A stretch of 64,000 nt of DNA from Porphyrobacter sp. (GTDB lineage: Bacteria > Pseudomonadota > Alphaproteobacteria > Sphingomonadales > Sphingomonadaceae): positions 62,001 to 126,000 of the forward strand of contig JAGIBN010000001.1 of assembly GCA_017744315.1 (NCBI GenBank). Direction: 5' to 3'. Below, one piece after another: positions 34,697 through 44,165 of the stretch. The notes beneath the pieces are model-generated. The model ran no database searches, had not been told where the DNA came from, and was given only the letters and a program-made list of their open reading frames with translations. The translations under genes were made by a program, and so were the position numbers. Each line of letters begins with the position of its first letter. The stretch's first letter is position 1.

Positions 34697-36114
34697 CAGT
34701 CCTTCCCGGCGTTCCAGGCGTCGATCTGGCTTTGCAGGAACGTCAGCGTCGACTTGGACGCCGTAATGCGCGTGTCGGCCTTGGCAAATCGAGCAACCAT
34801 GCTCGCGCGCAGGGTTTCCTGCTGTTCTGCCAGCTTGGCGGTGTCCTTGGTGAGCTGCGTCGCGAGTTTCTGATACCGGGTGATCGATCCGCCGAGCGAG
34901 CCTGGATCGGTCGAGGAGGCAACGGAGCGGGCGACTTTGTCGATCGTCGAATAGACGCCGTAAAGGCCGTTGGTGAACATCGCCGCCACGCCCGAAGGAT
35001 CGCGCGCCAGCGTCGCCTGCAGGCGGGTGGTGTCGAGCTTGAACGTTCCGTCGCGCTGGATTGCGAGGCCGAGGTCCGACAGGGTCCTCGTTCCTTCCGC
35101 ACCGTTCGGCATGACGATTTCGCCCGCCAGCTTTGCAAGCTGCTGCTTGAGCTTGCGCGCGCCAGGATCGCTGTTGAGGTCACCCGTCGATGGGTCTGTC
35201 GCTGTCTTCAGTTCGCCCGCGATCTCGTTGAGCGCGTCGACGAGGTCCTGCATCGCCTCGGCGATGGTGCTGGATGGGTTGGAGAAGGTGATCTTGGTCG
35301 GCGAACCGGCGTTCGTGCCGGTAAGCGCAAGCGAAAGCCCCGGCGCGACATTGGCGGCGGTGTTGCTGGAGCTGGTCATGCTCAAGCCATCGAGCTTGAA
35401 CGAGGCATCGCCTGAGGTGGCGAGCAACCTGGAGGCTGCGCCCCCGGCGGACGGGTTCCAGGCCAGCGCTGCGAGGCCTTCCTCGCCGGGCTTCTCGGTG
35501 GCTTCAACGATGAAGCCGTTCTGGGCTCCGTCGGCGCCCTTGAGCACCAATTGCGCGCCCGAGCTGGTCTGGGCAACATAAGCACTGACACCAGCCCCCT
35601 TGGCGTTGATGGCCGAAGCAATGGTGGCAAGCGTCGCGCCGCTCGGGATGTCGATTTCGACCGCCGCCTTCGAGCCCTCGGTGAAGCCGGACGCGGTCGT
35701 CTCGCCGAAGCGAAGCGTGAGTTTGCCGGCACCCACGACACTGGTGCTCGAGGCAACAGCCGGGCTGGCGAGTGTCTGCGAACTGGCGAGGGCCAGGACT
35801 TCGAGCGAATAGGTACCCGATCCCTGAATGCCGCCGGTCGGAGTGGAGACGGTGGCGACGCTGCCGTTGGCGATGCTCGGCTGGGGCGAAAGGTCGCCCA
35901 CGCGCACGCGGTCGCCCATGGCCGACGCAAGCTGCGAGAGCATGTTCTTGATCGAGGACGCCGAGGAGATCTGCTGGGTCAGCAAATCGTTCTTGTCGGT
36001 CAGCCGCTGGTTGCGCAGCGCGAACTGCGCCTCCGCGAGGTTGTTGGCCAACGCGACCATGTCGACGCCGCTGCCGGCACCGAGCGCGCTTACGATTGAG
36101 CTGATTTCGGTCAT
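34696..36114 (-). CDS. fliD: Flagellar filament cap protein
   Basis: 472 residues. FliD forms the cap at the filament tip and guides flagellin folding. The N-terminal conserved region (SSIVSALGAGSGVDMVALANNLAEAQFA) and C-terminal helical region with ARSVASSTDPGSLGGSI and a final coiled-coil are typical; the centre is variable and Ala/Ser/Thr-rich. It comes 70 bases after flhB, the largest gap in the operon, which contains a small GGGGA/TCCCC hairpin, so it may also have its own promoter. Confidence 0.92.
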   Translation of the reverse strand: MTEISSIVSALGAGSGVDMVALANNLAEAQFALRNQRLTDKNDLLTQQISSASSIKNMLSQLASAMGDRVRVGDLSPQPSIANGSVATVSTPTGGIQGSGTYSLEVLALASSQTLASPAVASSTSVVGAGKLTLRFGETTASGFTEGSKAAVEIDIPSGATLATIASAINAKGAGVSAYVAQTSSGAQLVLKGADGAQNGFIVEATEKPGEEGLAALAWNPSAGGAASRLLATSGDASFKLDGLSMTSSSNTAANVAPGLSLALTGTNAGSPTKITFSNPSSTIAEAMQDLVDALNEIAGELKTATDPSTGDLNSDPGARKLKQQLAKLAGEIVMPNGAEGTRTLSDLGLAIQRDGTFKLDTTRLQATLARDPSGVAAMFTNGLYGVYSTIDKVARSVASSTDPGSLGGSITRYQKLATQLTKDTAKLAEQQETLRASMVARFAKADTRITASKSTLTFLQSQIDAWNAGKD

Positions 36115-36184
36115 GGATGTGAGAACGGCCGGTGAGAGGTCGGATTAAGGGGAAAAATGCTCCCCATTTCGAGGAGATTTCTAG

Positions 36185-37312
36185 TTAAGCACCCAGCAAA
36201 CCATCGGCGTCGAAGCGCAGCTCCAACGGCACATCGACGGTCGGCAGGCTCGGCTGTTCGCCGCGCTTGAGCGAGTAGACAAACGCCAGAACGGAGGCGA
36301 GGGCGCCATAGAGCTCCTCGCGGATCGTCTGGTTCTCGCGCGTGGTGAAGTAGACCGAACGGGCGAGCTGGGGCAGTTCGATCATCGGCACGCCCATCTC
36401 TCGCGCGAGTTCGCGCATCGCCATGGCCTTCTCGCCCCGACCCTTAGCGAGGACGATCGGGGCCGAGGCCTTGTCCGGATCGTAAGTCATCGCCACGCTG
36501 AAGTGTGTCGGGTTGGTGAGCACGAACTGCGCGTCGCGCATCGCCGGGGCGACACCGCCCATGGCGATTTCGCGCTGGCGCTGGCGGCGCATGGCCTTGG
36601 CTTCGGGCGAGCCTTCGGCTTCCTTGTTCTCGTCGCGCATTTCCTGGTGGCTCATCTTGAGCCGCTGCATGCGGCGGACCCACTGGATCGGCACGTCGAT
36701 CAACGCGATCGCTACCAGTCCGGCGGCGAGGGCGAAGAGCAGGCTGATTAGAGCACCCCATCCTGCGGAGAGCTGCTGCGACAGGTTGCCTTTGCCCATT
36801 CCGGCGATCGTTTCGAGCCAGCTGCTGCCCCAATAGAACGCGATGGCTCCGAGCAGGGCGATCTTGAGCAGGCCCTTGCCCATCTCGATCAGCCCGTTGA
36901 GGCCGAACATGCGCTTGAGGCCCGACAGGGGATTGATGCGCGAGCCCTTGAAAGCGAGGTTGCTGCCGACCCAGCGCCCGTCCGAGAAACCCAGCTGGGA
37001 AGCGACGGTCAGCAGCATGATCGGCACCGCCAGAGAGGCGAGCGGCAGGAGCATCGACAGCATCAGCGAGATCAGCGTGGATCCGACACTGAAGTTGTCG
37101 ATCGCGTCGCGGTCGAAAGTCAGGCCGCCGCGCAAGGCTTCGGCCAAGTCGCCGAGCAACCACGGTCCGGCAAACGCCAGCCACGCGGCACCGAACAGCA
37201 TGACAGCGGCGGTCGACAGTTCGCGCGAACGAAGGACGTCGCCCTTGGTCGCTGCGTCGCGGCGGCGCTTTTCGGTTGGGGCAAAGCTCTTTTCGCCGGC
37301 GCTCTCGCTCAT
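36185..37312 (-). CDS. flhB: Flagellar export switch protein
   Basis: 375 residues. Four membrane helices lie in the first 215 residues, and the cytoplasmic domain carries the self-cleaving NPTH motif at residues 267-270. FlhB switches export specificity from rod/hook to filament proteins together with FliK. The N-terminus GEKSFAPTEKRRRDA is typical. The ATG overlaps the fliR stop. Confidence 0.97.
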   Translation of the reverse strand: MSESAGEKSFAPTEKRRRDAATKGDVLRSRELSTAAVMLFGAAWLAFAGPWLLGDLAEALRGGLTFDRDAIDNFSVGSTLISLMLSMLLPLASLAVPIMLLTVASQLGFSDGRWVGSNLAFKGSRINPLSGLKRMFGLNGLIEMGKGLLKIALLGAIAFYWGSSWLETIAGMGKGNLSQQLSAGWGALISLLFALAAGLVAIALIDVPIQWVRRMQRLKMSHQEMRDENKEAEGSPEAKAMRRQRQREIAMGGVAPAMRDAQFVLTNPTHFSVAMTYDPDKASAPIVLAKGRGEKAMAMRELAREMGVPMIELPQLARSVYFTTRENQTIREELYGALASVLAFVYSLKRGEQPSLPTVDVPLELRFDADGLLGA

Positions 37313-38094
37313 CGGATCAGGACTTCCTCGACTTGTTCAAGCGAGGTCGCGGTGACCCCTGCAAGCTGGTCGTAGATCATCGGGGCGGCGAGGATCACGG
37401 CGGTGATCCCGGCCAGGACGCCCGCCGGAAGGCCGAGCGCGAAAAGGTTGAGCGACGGGGCCGAGCGGCTGAGAACGCCGGTAAGGATCTGCACCAGCAG
37501 CAGCACCAGCGTTACCGGCAGGGCGATCCGCACTGCGGTCTCGAGCATGGTGCCGGCGAATGAGGCGATCAGGGCGAATTTATCGGCGCCGAGCCAGGTC
37601 TCGCCCGGCGGGAAGGCGTTGTAGCTTTCGACCACCAGATGGATCCAGTGCAGGTGAGCGCCGGTCGCGAGGAAGATCAGCGTCAGGACAATGGTGAAGA
37701 ACTGCCCGAAGGCGGTGGTCTGCCCGCCGCCGCTGGGGTCGGCTGCCATGGCCATGCTCATGCCCATGCCGCCGCCGATGAGTTCCGCGGCGACGACCGG
37801 CGCGGCAAAGGCGATCTGCAGCACGAAGCCGAGCGAGACGCCGACTAGCACTTCACCAAGGACGGCAAGCAGGCCCTGAACCGAAAACAGCGCTTCGGGC
37901 ACCGGAATGCCCGGCATCCACGCGGCGACGAACACCGCCACCGCGCCGGTGGCGCAAGTGCGCACTGTCACCGGAATGATCGCCGCGCCGAAGATCGGCG
38001 CCGCCATCATCGCGGCCCCGATACGCGTCATCAGGAAGACGACGCGCCAGAACTCGGTCTCAGGCGCGCCAAAGCCGAAATCGAGTGCGATCAT
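37309..38094 (-). CDS. fliR: Flagellar export gate protein FliR
   Basis: 261 residues with six predicted membrane helices, including FWRVVFLMTRIGAAMMAAPIFG at the start and a GMSMAMAADPSGGGQ loop typical of FliR. It forms the export gate with FliP and FliQ in the basal body. It overlaps fliQ and flhB by 4 bases on either side. Confidence 0.96.
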   Translation of the reverse strand: MIALDFGFGAPETEFWRVVFLMTRIGAAMMAAPIFGAAIIPVTVRTCATGAVAVFVAAWMPGIPVPEALFSVQGLLAVLGEVLVGVSLGFVLQIAFAAPVVAAELIGGGMGMSMAMAADPSGGGQTTAFGQFFTIVLTLIFLATGAHLHWIHLVVESYNAFPPGETWLGADKFALIASFAGTMLETAVRIALPVTLVLLLVQILTGVLSRSAPSLNLFALGLPAGVLAGITAVILAAPMIYDQLAGVTATSLEQVEEVLIR

Positions 38095-38363
38095 TGGCCG
38101 ATGCGGCTTATCTCGGCGAAGATTTCCTGCATGAAATCACCCAGCAGCGTCATCATCGACGCGCCGAAGATGACCAGCACGATAGCGATCGCGGCAAGCT
38201 TCGGGACAAAGGTCAGGGTCTGCTCGTTGACCGAGGTGGCGGCCTGGATCAGACCAATGACAAGGCCGACCGCGAGGCTGGCGAGGAGTACCGGCGCCGC
38301 GAGCAGCGCCGTGACCCACAGCATCCTGTCGGCGAGCGACAGCAGGTTCGAGAGGTCGTCCAT
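38091..38363 (-). CDS. fliQ: Flagellar export gate protein FliQ
   Basis: 90 residues with two membrane helices. I start at the ATG at 38363 (MDDLSNLLSLADRMLW), 2 bases after the fliP stop, because the 15 codons upstream lie in fliP and have no likeness. GLIQAATSVNEQTLTFVPK is the family's conserved segment. Confidence 0.96.
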   Translation of the reverse strand: MDDLSNLLSLADRMLWVTALLAAPVLLASLAVGLVIGLIQAATSVNEQTLTFVPKLAAIAIVLVIFGASMMTLLGDFMQEIFAEISRIGQ

Positions 38364-38365
38364 GG

Positions 38366-39148
38366 CTAGACAAAACTCGCCGCGAGAGAGCCCATCAGCA
38401 GTGCCCATCCGTCAACCAGGACGAACAGCAGCAGCTTGAAGGGTAGTGAGACGAGCATTGGCGACATCATCATCATACCGAGCGACATCAGCACGCTGGA
38501 GACCACGAGGTCGATGACGAGGAACGGCAGGAACAGCATGAAGCCGATCTGGAACGCCGTCTTGAGCTCGCTGGTGACGAAGGCCGGCAGCAGGATCGAG
38601 AACGGTACGTCGGCGGCGGAGGCGAACTTCGGCGCCTTGGCCATGTCGGCAAACATCGCCAGGTCGGTCTTGCGGGTCTGGCGGATCATGAAGCCGTGGA
38701 ATTCGGTGCCCGCGGCCGCGATCGCCTGTTCGGCGTTGATCTGGCCGGCGGAGTAAGGGGCGAGGGCGTTGGCGTTCACCTTCTCGAGCGTCGGCGCCAT
38801 GACGAATAGCGAGAGGAACAGCGACAGTCCGATCAGCACCTGGTTCGGCGGCGACTGCTGCAGGCCCAGGGCCTGGCGCAGGATCGCCAGCACGACGATG
38901 ATGCGGGTAAAGCTGGTCATCATCAGGATCAGCGCCGGCAGGATCGTCAGCAGACCCATGATCAGCAGCAGCTGGAGCGACATGCTCAGCGGTTCACCGC
39001 CGGCACCCGCCATGTTGCTGAAGGCCCGGTCGAGCGCGCCCGGCATCGCGGCCGATGCCGGCATGGCCTGGGTAGCCGCGGCCTGGGCATAGGCCAGTTT
39101 CGGAAGGATCAGCGCGGCAAGCGCGCCAAGGGAGGCCAGCCGCTTCAC
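38366..39148 (-). CDS. fliP: Flagellar export gate protein FliP
   Basis: 260 residues. It has a cleavable signal peptide ending near LAYA-Q, then the conserved LLLIMGLLTILPALILMMTSFTRIIVV and VLIGLSLFLSLFVMAP segments, and C-terminal helices. The start is a GTG at 39148 that overlaps the fliO stop as GTGA; the open frame upstream covers fliO in another frame and is spurious. Confidence 0.97.
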   Translation of the reverse strand: MKRLASLGALAALILPKLAYAQAAATQAMPASAAMPGALDRAFSNMAGAGGEPLSMSLQLLLIMGLLTILPALILMMTSFTRIIVVLAILRQALGLQQSPPNQVLIGLSLFLSLFVMAPTLEKVNANALAPYSAGQINAEQAIAAAGTEFHGFMIRQTRKTDLAMFADMAKAPKFASAADVPFSILLPAFVTSELKTAFQIGFMLFLPFLVIDLVVSSVLMSLGMMMMSPMLVSLPFKLLLFVLVDGWALLMGSLAASFV

Positions 39149-39423
39149 GCTGCGGTCTCCACGATTGCGCGCGCCGGCGCTTCGGCCAGCCGGGTAATGC
39201 CATTGCGCGAGGTCGAGACGAGGATCTCGCGGCCGTGGAATTCGATCACCGCGAGGCGCATCGTCGGGGAGAGCATGGTTGTCTCCACGATCCGCACTGC
39301 GCGACTGCCGTTCTGCGGGCCACCGAACTTGCCCTGCAGGCGCTGCGTCAGCTTGAGGCTGCCCCAGATCATCCCGCCGATCAGCGGCAGGAGCAGGAAC
39401 AGCTTGAGGATGTACCAACCCAT
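39145..39423 (-). CDS. fliO: Flagellar biosynthesis protein FliO
   Basis: 92 residues with one N-terminal membrane helix and a small cytoplasmic beta domain (VRIVETTMLSPTMRLAVIEFHGREILVSTSRNGITRL). FliO helps FliP assemble. This is a short version with no periplasmic part. It lies between fliN and fliP as usual. Confidence 0.9.
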   Translation of the reverse strand: MGWYILKLFLLLPLIGGMIWGSLKLTQRLQGKFGGPQNGSRAVRIVETTMLSPTMRLAVIEFHGREILVSTSRNGITRLAEAPARAIVETAA

Positions 39424-39428
39424 GAGGA

Positions 39429-39698
39429 TCAGGCCTCGAGTGCGGGTTGTGCCGGTCCGACCAGCTCCAGGATGCGCAGGCCGAAGCGGTTGCCTTCGGC
39501 CACGACTTCGCCGCGAGCGATCAGCTTGCCGTTGACCTTAACGTCGAGCGGCTCGTCGACCAGGCGGTCGAGCATGACCACGCTTTCTTCACCGAGCGCC
39601 AGAACATCGCGCAGGTGCAGGTCGGTGCGACCGAGCTCCACCGTCAGGCGGACATCGATGTCCTGGATCAGGCCGAAGCCCGGAGCTTGGAATGTCAC
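39429..39698 (-). CDS. fliN: Flagellar motor switch protein FliN
   Basis: 89-residue SpoA-domain protein of the C-ring (LIQDIDVRLTVELGRTDLHLRDVLALGEESVVMLDRL...PLDVKVNGKLIARGEVV). It works with FliM and FliG in torque switching and export docking. The start is a GTG that overlaps the fliM stop. Confidence 0.96.
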   Translation of the reverse strand: MTFQAPGFGLIQDIDVRLTVELGRTDLHLRDVLALGEESVVMLDRLVDEPLDVKVNGKLIARGEVVAEGNRFGLRILELVGPAQPALEA

Positions 39699-40597
39699 TG
39701 TGCGTCCTTTCGGGTAAACATCGTCGTGGTCAGTTGCAGGGCAGCTCGGTCTTCGAACTCACCCACAGTGCCCTTTGCAATGATCGTGCCACCCACGCGC
39801 AGAGGCACGGCGCGAGCGACCGGAATCGGAATTGTTTGCCCGGGAGCGAAGCTCGCGAGGCGGCTCAGCGGGATGCGCATTTCGGCAAGAACAGCCTCGA
39901 CCGAGAGCGGAACGCTGGCGAAGGGATCGTCGAGCGGGCCCGACTTGCGGCGTTCACGGCGCTTGGGAGAAGACGGCGCGGCCACGATCGAAGGCAGGGT
40001 TTCCGCCTTGGTCGCCACCGTCATCGTCCACGGCTTCAGGCTGCCGTCGTCGACTTCGAGGGTCAGAACCACCAGCGCTTCCGCCTTACGGTAAGGGGAA
40101 ATCGTCGAATACGAGCTATCGCGCTCGGCGATAACCAGCGGCCCGAGGTCGGTAACCAATTGGCCCAGAGCGTCGGTAACCATCTTCTCCAGGCGCTGGG
40201 CGAGGAGATCGGCCGAGAGCGGCAGGACCTTCGGCAAGACCTCGATTTCGCCTGTGCCGCCGAACGTGCGGTCGAGCTGGGCGAGGATCGCGGCGCCGTC
40301 GATCGAAAGGAGCAGGCGGTGCGCGCCTTCTTCCGGTCCGAGGAGAGAATTTGCCGCTAGCGGCAAAATCTTGCCGGCCAGGTCGTTGCCGTTCATCCGG
40401 ACCGCGCTTTCGACGCGCACCTCGGGAGCCTTGCCGCCCGAGAAGGCCGCAAGCGACGGAGCGATAGCGCGCGCCAGGCGTTCGCCCAACCGCCCGAACT
40501 CGGGCAGCAGGTCGACTTCCTCGCCACGCTGACGGAACAGGGCCTCGCAATGGCTTACGGCAAGGCCTGCCGCTTTGATGGAGCGTTCGGGTTTCAT
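39695..40597 (-). CDS. fliM: Flagellar motor switch protein FliM
   Basis: 300 residues. The middle domain (about 45-190) and the C-terminal SpoA domain (about 225-290) are recognisable (LPLSADLLAQRLEKMV, then PLSRLASFAPGQTIPIPVA and VGGTIIAKGTVGEFEDRAALQL). The N-terminal CheY-P binding peptide of other FliM proteins (LSQxEIDALL) is not seen, so CheY binding may differ. It overlaps fliL and fliN. Confidence 0.88.
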   Translation of the reverse strand: MKPERSIKAAGLAVSHCEALFRQRGEEVDLLPEFGRLGERLARAIAPSLAAFSGGKAPEVRVESAVRMNGNDLAGKILPLAANSLLGPEEGAHRLLLSIDGAAILAQLDRTFGGTGEIEVLPKVLPLSADLLAQRLEKMVTDALGQLVTDLGPLVIAERDSSYSTISPYRKAEALVVLTLEVDDGSLKPWTMTVATKAETLPSIVAAPSSPKRRERRKSGPLDDPFASVPLSVEAVLAEMRIPLSRLASFAPGQTIPIPVARAVPLRVGGTIIAKGTVGEFEDRAALQLTTTMFTRKDAQ

Positions 40598-41175
40598 TGG
40601 ACGATGAAGGTCAGGAAGTGGACGTTATCGACGCCGCCGAAGCCTTCGGCTTTTTGCAGCACGTCGTTGATCGCGGCGGTCAGGCGCTTCTGCAGCTGGG
40701 CCTTGCCCTGCGGCGTTTCGACTTCCTCGGCGCTGGAGTTGGCGATCTCCACCAGCAGGCGCGACCGGATGGCGAGCTGGTGTTCGCTCAGCCACATCAG
40801 CACGCGTCCGTCATAGCGGGTCGACGCGGCGAGGCTCAGCTGTACCAGACCGTCCGAGTTGCGCAGGTTCGAGGTGAATTCTTCCGGGAACCGGTAATAG
40901 GCCGTGCGGTACTTGCTGCCGCCGTCGCCATAGACCAGCTCGGCCCCGCCTTCCTCTCCCTTGGCAGGAGCGGGCGCGTAGGGGTCTTCCTCGCCCTTGC
41001 GGATGAGCTTGGGCTTGTTGTCCTCTTTGGCGTGGGCCCCGCCGATCACGCCGGACTGAACCAGGGCGAAGGCGCCGCCGCCGCCAGCCGCGACGAGGAC
41101 GATCCCCAGGCCGATCATCAAGATCATGCCTTTGCCCTTCTTCGGCTTCTCTTCACTGGTCTTCTTGTTGCTCAT
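40594..41175 (-). CDS. fliL: Flagellar basal body protein FliL
   Basis: 193 residues. There is a basic cytoplasmic start, one membrane helix at about 16-38, and a periplasmic domain with YYRFPEEFTSNLRNSDGLVQLSLAASTRYDGRV-type sequence, which in other bacteria forms rings around the stator. It supports stator function under load. Confidence 0.93.
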   Translation of the reverse strand: MSNKKTSEEKPKKGKGMILMIGLGIVLVAAGGGGAFALVQSGVIGGAHAKEDNKPKLIRKGEEDPYAPAPAKGEEGGAELVYGDGGSKYRTAYYRFPEEFTSNLRNSDGLVQLSLAASTRYDGRVLMWLSEHQLAIRSRLLVEIANSSAEEVETPQGKAQLQKRLTAAINDVLQKAEGFGGVDNVHFLTFIVQ

Positions 41176-41207
41176 CGTATTCCTCGGATTTCCGGAGTTT
41201 CGGGGGC

Positions 41208-42386
41208 TCAGGCGAAAGTGCCGGAGCGGGATTCGGATTGGGCGCGGTCATCACGCTGGCGGGCGCCATCGCGGCGGCCCTGGGTATTGCGTTCGCCCTG
41301 GGAGCGCGCCTCGCTGCCGGAGCCGGCATTGGCGCCGCGATCCATCGGCGCGTCGCGATGCTGGGTGCCAGAGCGGGAGGCGGCGTTGTCCTGGTTGCCG
41401 GCGGTCGAGCTGTCGGCCTGGACCGCGGCGGCGACGGCGCGCTTCAGATCGGGGTCGGAACCGGCGAGTTCCACCGAGAGATGGCCGTGGGCGGTCTGTT
41501 CGATGCGGATCGAGACTTCGCCGAAATCGGCGTGATCGATGTCGAGCGTCGCCTGAGCAGGCATCAGGGCCTCGCGAGCGGCGACCAGCCGATCGAGTGT
41601 GGCGCCGATGTCGAGGGCACTGGCGTTATGCGCCGCAGGGACGTGTGCCGCGACCTGGTGCGTCGGGGTGGCCGAGCTCTCTGGTGCGGAGGCGGAGAAC
41701 TGGGGCGCGAGCTGCTGCAGCACCGGCGTTTCCGCCCGGGCTGCTAGGGCGGCGGTTGCCGACTTGGCCGGGGCGGCGGTCGGGACCTCGACGGGCTCGG
41801 CGGCGGGAGCGTCGCCAGCAGGCGGACTATCGACCCGAACCGTGAGCGAGATTTCGGCCGGTGCAGTACGGCGATCCGTCTTGGCGACGGGTTGCTGCAG
41901 AGAAGCCAGCGCTTCGGTCCCTGCAGGCGTCGGCATCTGCGGAATTGCAGGCGCGGCGGCCTTGGCCGGAGCGGCCGGCAATTCGCCAGCTTCGTTGGCC
42001 ACCGGCAGGGTCGGCACGGGGAGACCCGCGAGAACGAGCTGCATCATCTCCGCCGTCATGGGGACCGGAGTGTCCTTCTCGTCGGTCTCGGGCATCGCCA
42101 GTTCAGCCTCGCCGTCGCCTTCCGGCAAAGTCGGCAGCATGCCCGGCAAGATCTTGCCGCCGGCAATTGCCGGCCCGGCAACGGAAAGGGCGAGGGCCTG
42201 GTCTTCGGCAGTGGCCGGATCGCCGGCCTTGTCGCCGGGAATGGCCAGGCCGGAGAGGGTCGAGAGCAGGTCGCCGAAGTTGGCGCCTTCCTCGGATACG
42301 CCTTGCGTTAACCCGGCTTTCTTACCGCCGGCGACAGCCTGCAGCGCGGAGAGAAGGGTCGACGATGAGGAAGCAGTAGGGAGCAT
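41208..42386 (-). CDS. fliK: Flagellar hook-length control protein FliK
   Basis: 392 residues, mostly Ala/Pro/Thr-rich and low in order, with the conserved C-terminal domain near residues 270-330 (LDRLVAAREALMPAQATLDIDHADFGEVSIRIEQTAHGHLSVEL). FliK measures hook length and triggers the FlhB switch. The tail beyond is rich in Gly, Arg, Asp and Asn. Position between fliJ and fliL supports the call. Confidence 0.88.
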   Translation of the reverse strand: MLPTASSSSTLLSALQAVAGGKKAGLTQGVSEEGANFGDLLSTLSGLAIPGDKAGDPATAEDQALALSVAGPAIAGGKILPGMLPTLPEGDGEAELAMPETDEKDTPVPMTAEMMQLVLAGLPVPTLPVANEAGELPAAPAKAAAPAIPQMPTPAGTEALASLQQPVAKTDRRTAPAEISLTVRVDSPPAGDAPAAEPVEVPTAAPAKSATAALAARAETPVLQQLAPQFSASAPESSATPTHQVAAHVPAAHNASALDIGATLDRLVAAREALMPAQATLDIDHADFGEVSIRIEQTAHGHLSVELAGSDPDLKRAVAAAVQADSSTAGNQDNAASRSGTQHRDAPMDRGANAGSGSEARSQGERNTQGRRDGARQRDDRAQSESRSGTFA

Positions 42387-42418
42387 AGTCTTGGCCGTTC
42401 ACCATTGTTTGCTCTCTA

Positions 42419-42844
42419 CTAATCAAGTTCCGTGCCAGTTTGCCTGGAGACCGGGAGGACGGGCCGATTAACACGCTCGTCGAGCAGCCGGGCGAGGCCG
42501 CGGCGCTGTTCTTCAGCGCGCTTCTGGCGGCGGTCGGCGGAGGCGAGGTCGGCAAGCCGGGCGTCGGCTTCCTTCTGGGCGTGGTCCGCCTGCTTCGCCG
42601 CCGTAAGGCCGAGCGAGTGCAGCTGCGCTGAGAGCATCACGACGCCGCGCAATTCGTCTCCGTCCGCGATAGCCGAGCGGCCGGAATAGGCCTGACCCAG
42701 CCGCATGGTGCGTTCGGAGATGCCCGCGAGGCGCGCGCGTCGGGCTTCGGCCTCGTAGGCCTCGGCCGCGACCTTGCGCTTTTCGGCGGTGCGGACGCGT
42801 TCGATCAGCTTGGCGCGCTTGAGGCGCCCGCGATCAGCCATCAT
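42419..42844 (-). CDS. fliJ: Flagellar export protein FliJ
   Basis: 141 residues, nearly all helical and rich in Arg, Ala and Glu, forming a coiled coil as in FliJ, the stalk of the export ATPase. It overlaps the 3' end of fliI. Two ATG codons occur in a row at 42844 and 42841. The sequence is weakly conserved, so the name rests largely on position. Confidence 0.85.
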   Translation of the reverse strand: MMADRGRLKRAKLIERVRTAEKRKVAAEAYEAEARRARLAGISERTMRLGQAYSGRSAIADGDELRGVVMLSAQLHSLGLTAAKQADHAQKEADARLADLASADRRQKRAEEQRRGLARLLDERVNRPVLPVSRQTGTELD

Positions 42845-44165
42845 GGCCGATCAACCGTGTCAGATCGGTCAGGGAGTTGTCGAGCGAGACCAACTCTCCG
42901 GTCGGCTGGCCGAGGAACCGGGTCAGATCGCCGTGCATGGCAATGGCCCGGTCGACAAGCGGGTCCGCACCCGGGCGATAAGCGCCCATCAGCACGAGAT
43001 CGCGGTTGCCCTCGTAAGCGGAGCTCAAGGCTCGGAAGCGCCTGGCGAGTTCGGCGTGATCGGGCGGGACGATGTCGTTCATGACGCGGCTGAGCGAAGC
43101 GGCGACGTCGATCGCCGGATACTGGCCGCGCTGGGCCAGATCGCGCGAAAGCACGATATGGCCGTCGAGGATCGAGCGGGCCGTATCGACCACCGGATCG
43201 TTGTGATCGTCGCCATCGGCGAGGACCGAATAGAGGCCGGTAATCGAACCGCCGCTCTCCGCCGAGTTACCCGCGCGCTCGACCAGCTTGGTGATCGTGG
43301 CGAGGGCCGAAGGGGGATAGCCGCGCGCCGCGCCGGGCTCTCCAAGAAGGAGGCCGATTTCGCGAGCCGCGTGGGCGATGCGGGTCAGGCTGTCGATGAT
43401 CAGCAGGACGCGCTTGCCCGAGTTACGGAAATGCTCGGCCAGCGAAGTGGCGAGCATGGCGCCACGCAGGCGTAAGTTGGGAGCGTGGTCCGCGGGCACG
43501 GCGACGACCGCCGTGCGCATGGCTTTCTCACCGTGCATGTGACGCTCGACGAAGTCGGACACTTCGCGGGCGCGTTCGCCGATCAGGCCGACCACGACCA
43601 CATCGGCCTGGGCCCCGCGAGCGATCATGTCGATCAGGACCGACTTGCCGACGCCCGAACCGGCCATGATGCCGACGCGCTGTCCCACGCCAAGCGTCAT
43701 CAGGCCATTGATGGCGCGGATGCCGATGTCGAACGGTTCTTTGACACTGGCGCGGTCGAGCGCACCGGTGCGGACGCCTCCGGCTGGCCAGTCCATCTTG
43801 CTGCGGACTGCCGGCCCGCCGTCGATCGGCTTGCCTTCACCGTCGACAGCACGGCCGAGGTAGGCGGGGCCGACGGGCAGCATTCCGGGAGAGCCTTCCG
43901 GCCGCACACGGGCGCCGGGGCGCAGCAGGACAACGTCGCCGAGCAAGGTCATCATGGTGCGGCCGTTGCGAAAGCCGATCGTCTCGGCAGTCAGGGCCGA
44001 GCCTTTGCCATCGTCGATGCGGCACAAGGCGCCGACCGGGACCGAAAGGCCGCTCACTTCGATCAGGCCGCCATCGCAGGCCGTGACGAGGCCAAAGCGC
44101 TGCGGACGAAGGTCGACCGAGGTCTCTGCGAAATCGCCCAGAATGGCGTCGACCCGGCTCAGCAT
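42834..44165 (-). CDS. fliI: Flagellum-specific export ATPase
   Basis: 443 residues related to the F1 beta subunit. Walker A is GSGVGKS at residues 169-175, with GLIGERAREVSDFVE and the Walker B strand VLLIIDSLTRIAHAAREIGL. It energises early steps of export at the base of the flagellum with FliH and FliJ. Confidence 0.97.
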   Translation of the reverse strand: MLSRVDAILGDFAETSVDLRPQRFGLVTACDGGLIEVSGLSVPVGALCRIDDGKGSALTAETIGFRNGRTMMTLLGDVVLLRPGARVRPEGSPGMLPVGPAYLGRAVDGEGKPIDGGPAVRSKMDWPAGGVRTGALDRASVKEPFDIGIRAINGLMTLGVGQRVGIMAGSGVGKSVLIDMIARGAQADVVVVGLIGERAREVSDFVERHMHGEKAMRTAVVAVPADHAPNLRLRGAMLATSLAEHFRNSGKRVLLIIDSLTRIAHAAREIGLLLGEPGAARGYPPSALATITKLVERAGNSAESGGSITGLYSVLADGDDHNDPVVDTARSILDGHIVLSRDLAQRGQYPAIDVAASLSRVMNDIVPPDHAELARRFRALSSAYEGNRDLVLMGAYRPGADPLVDRAIAMHGDLTRFLGQPTGELVSLDNSLTDLTRLIGHDG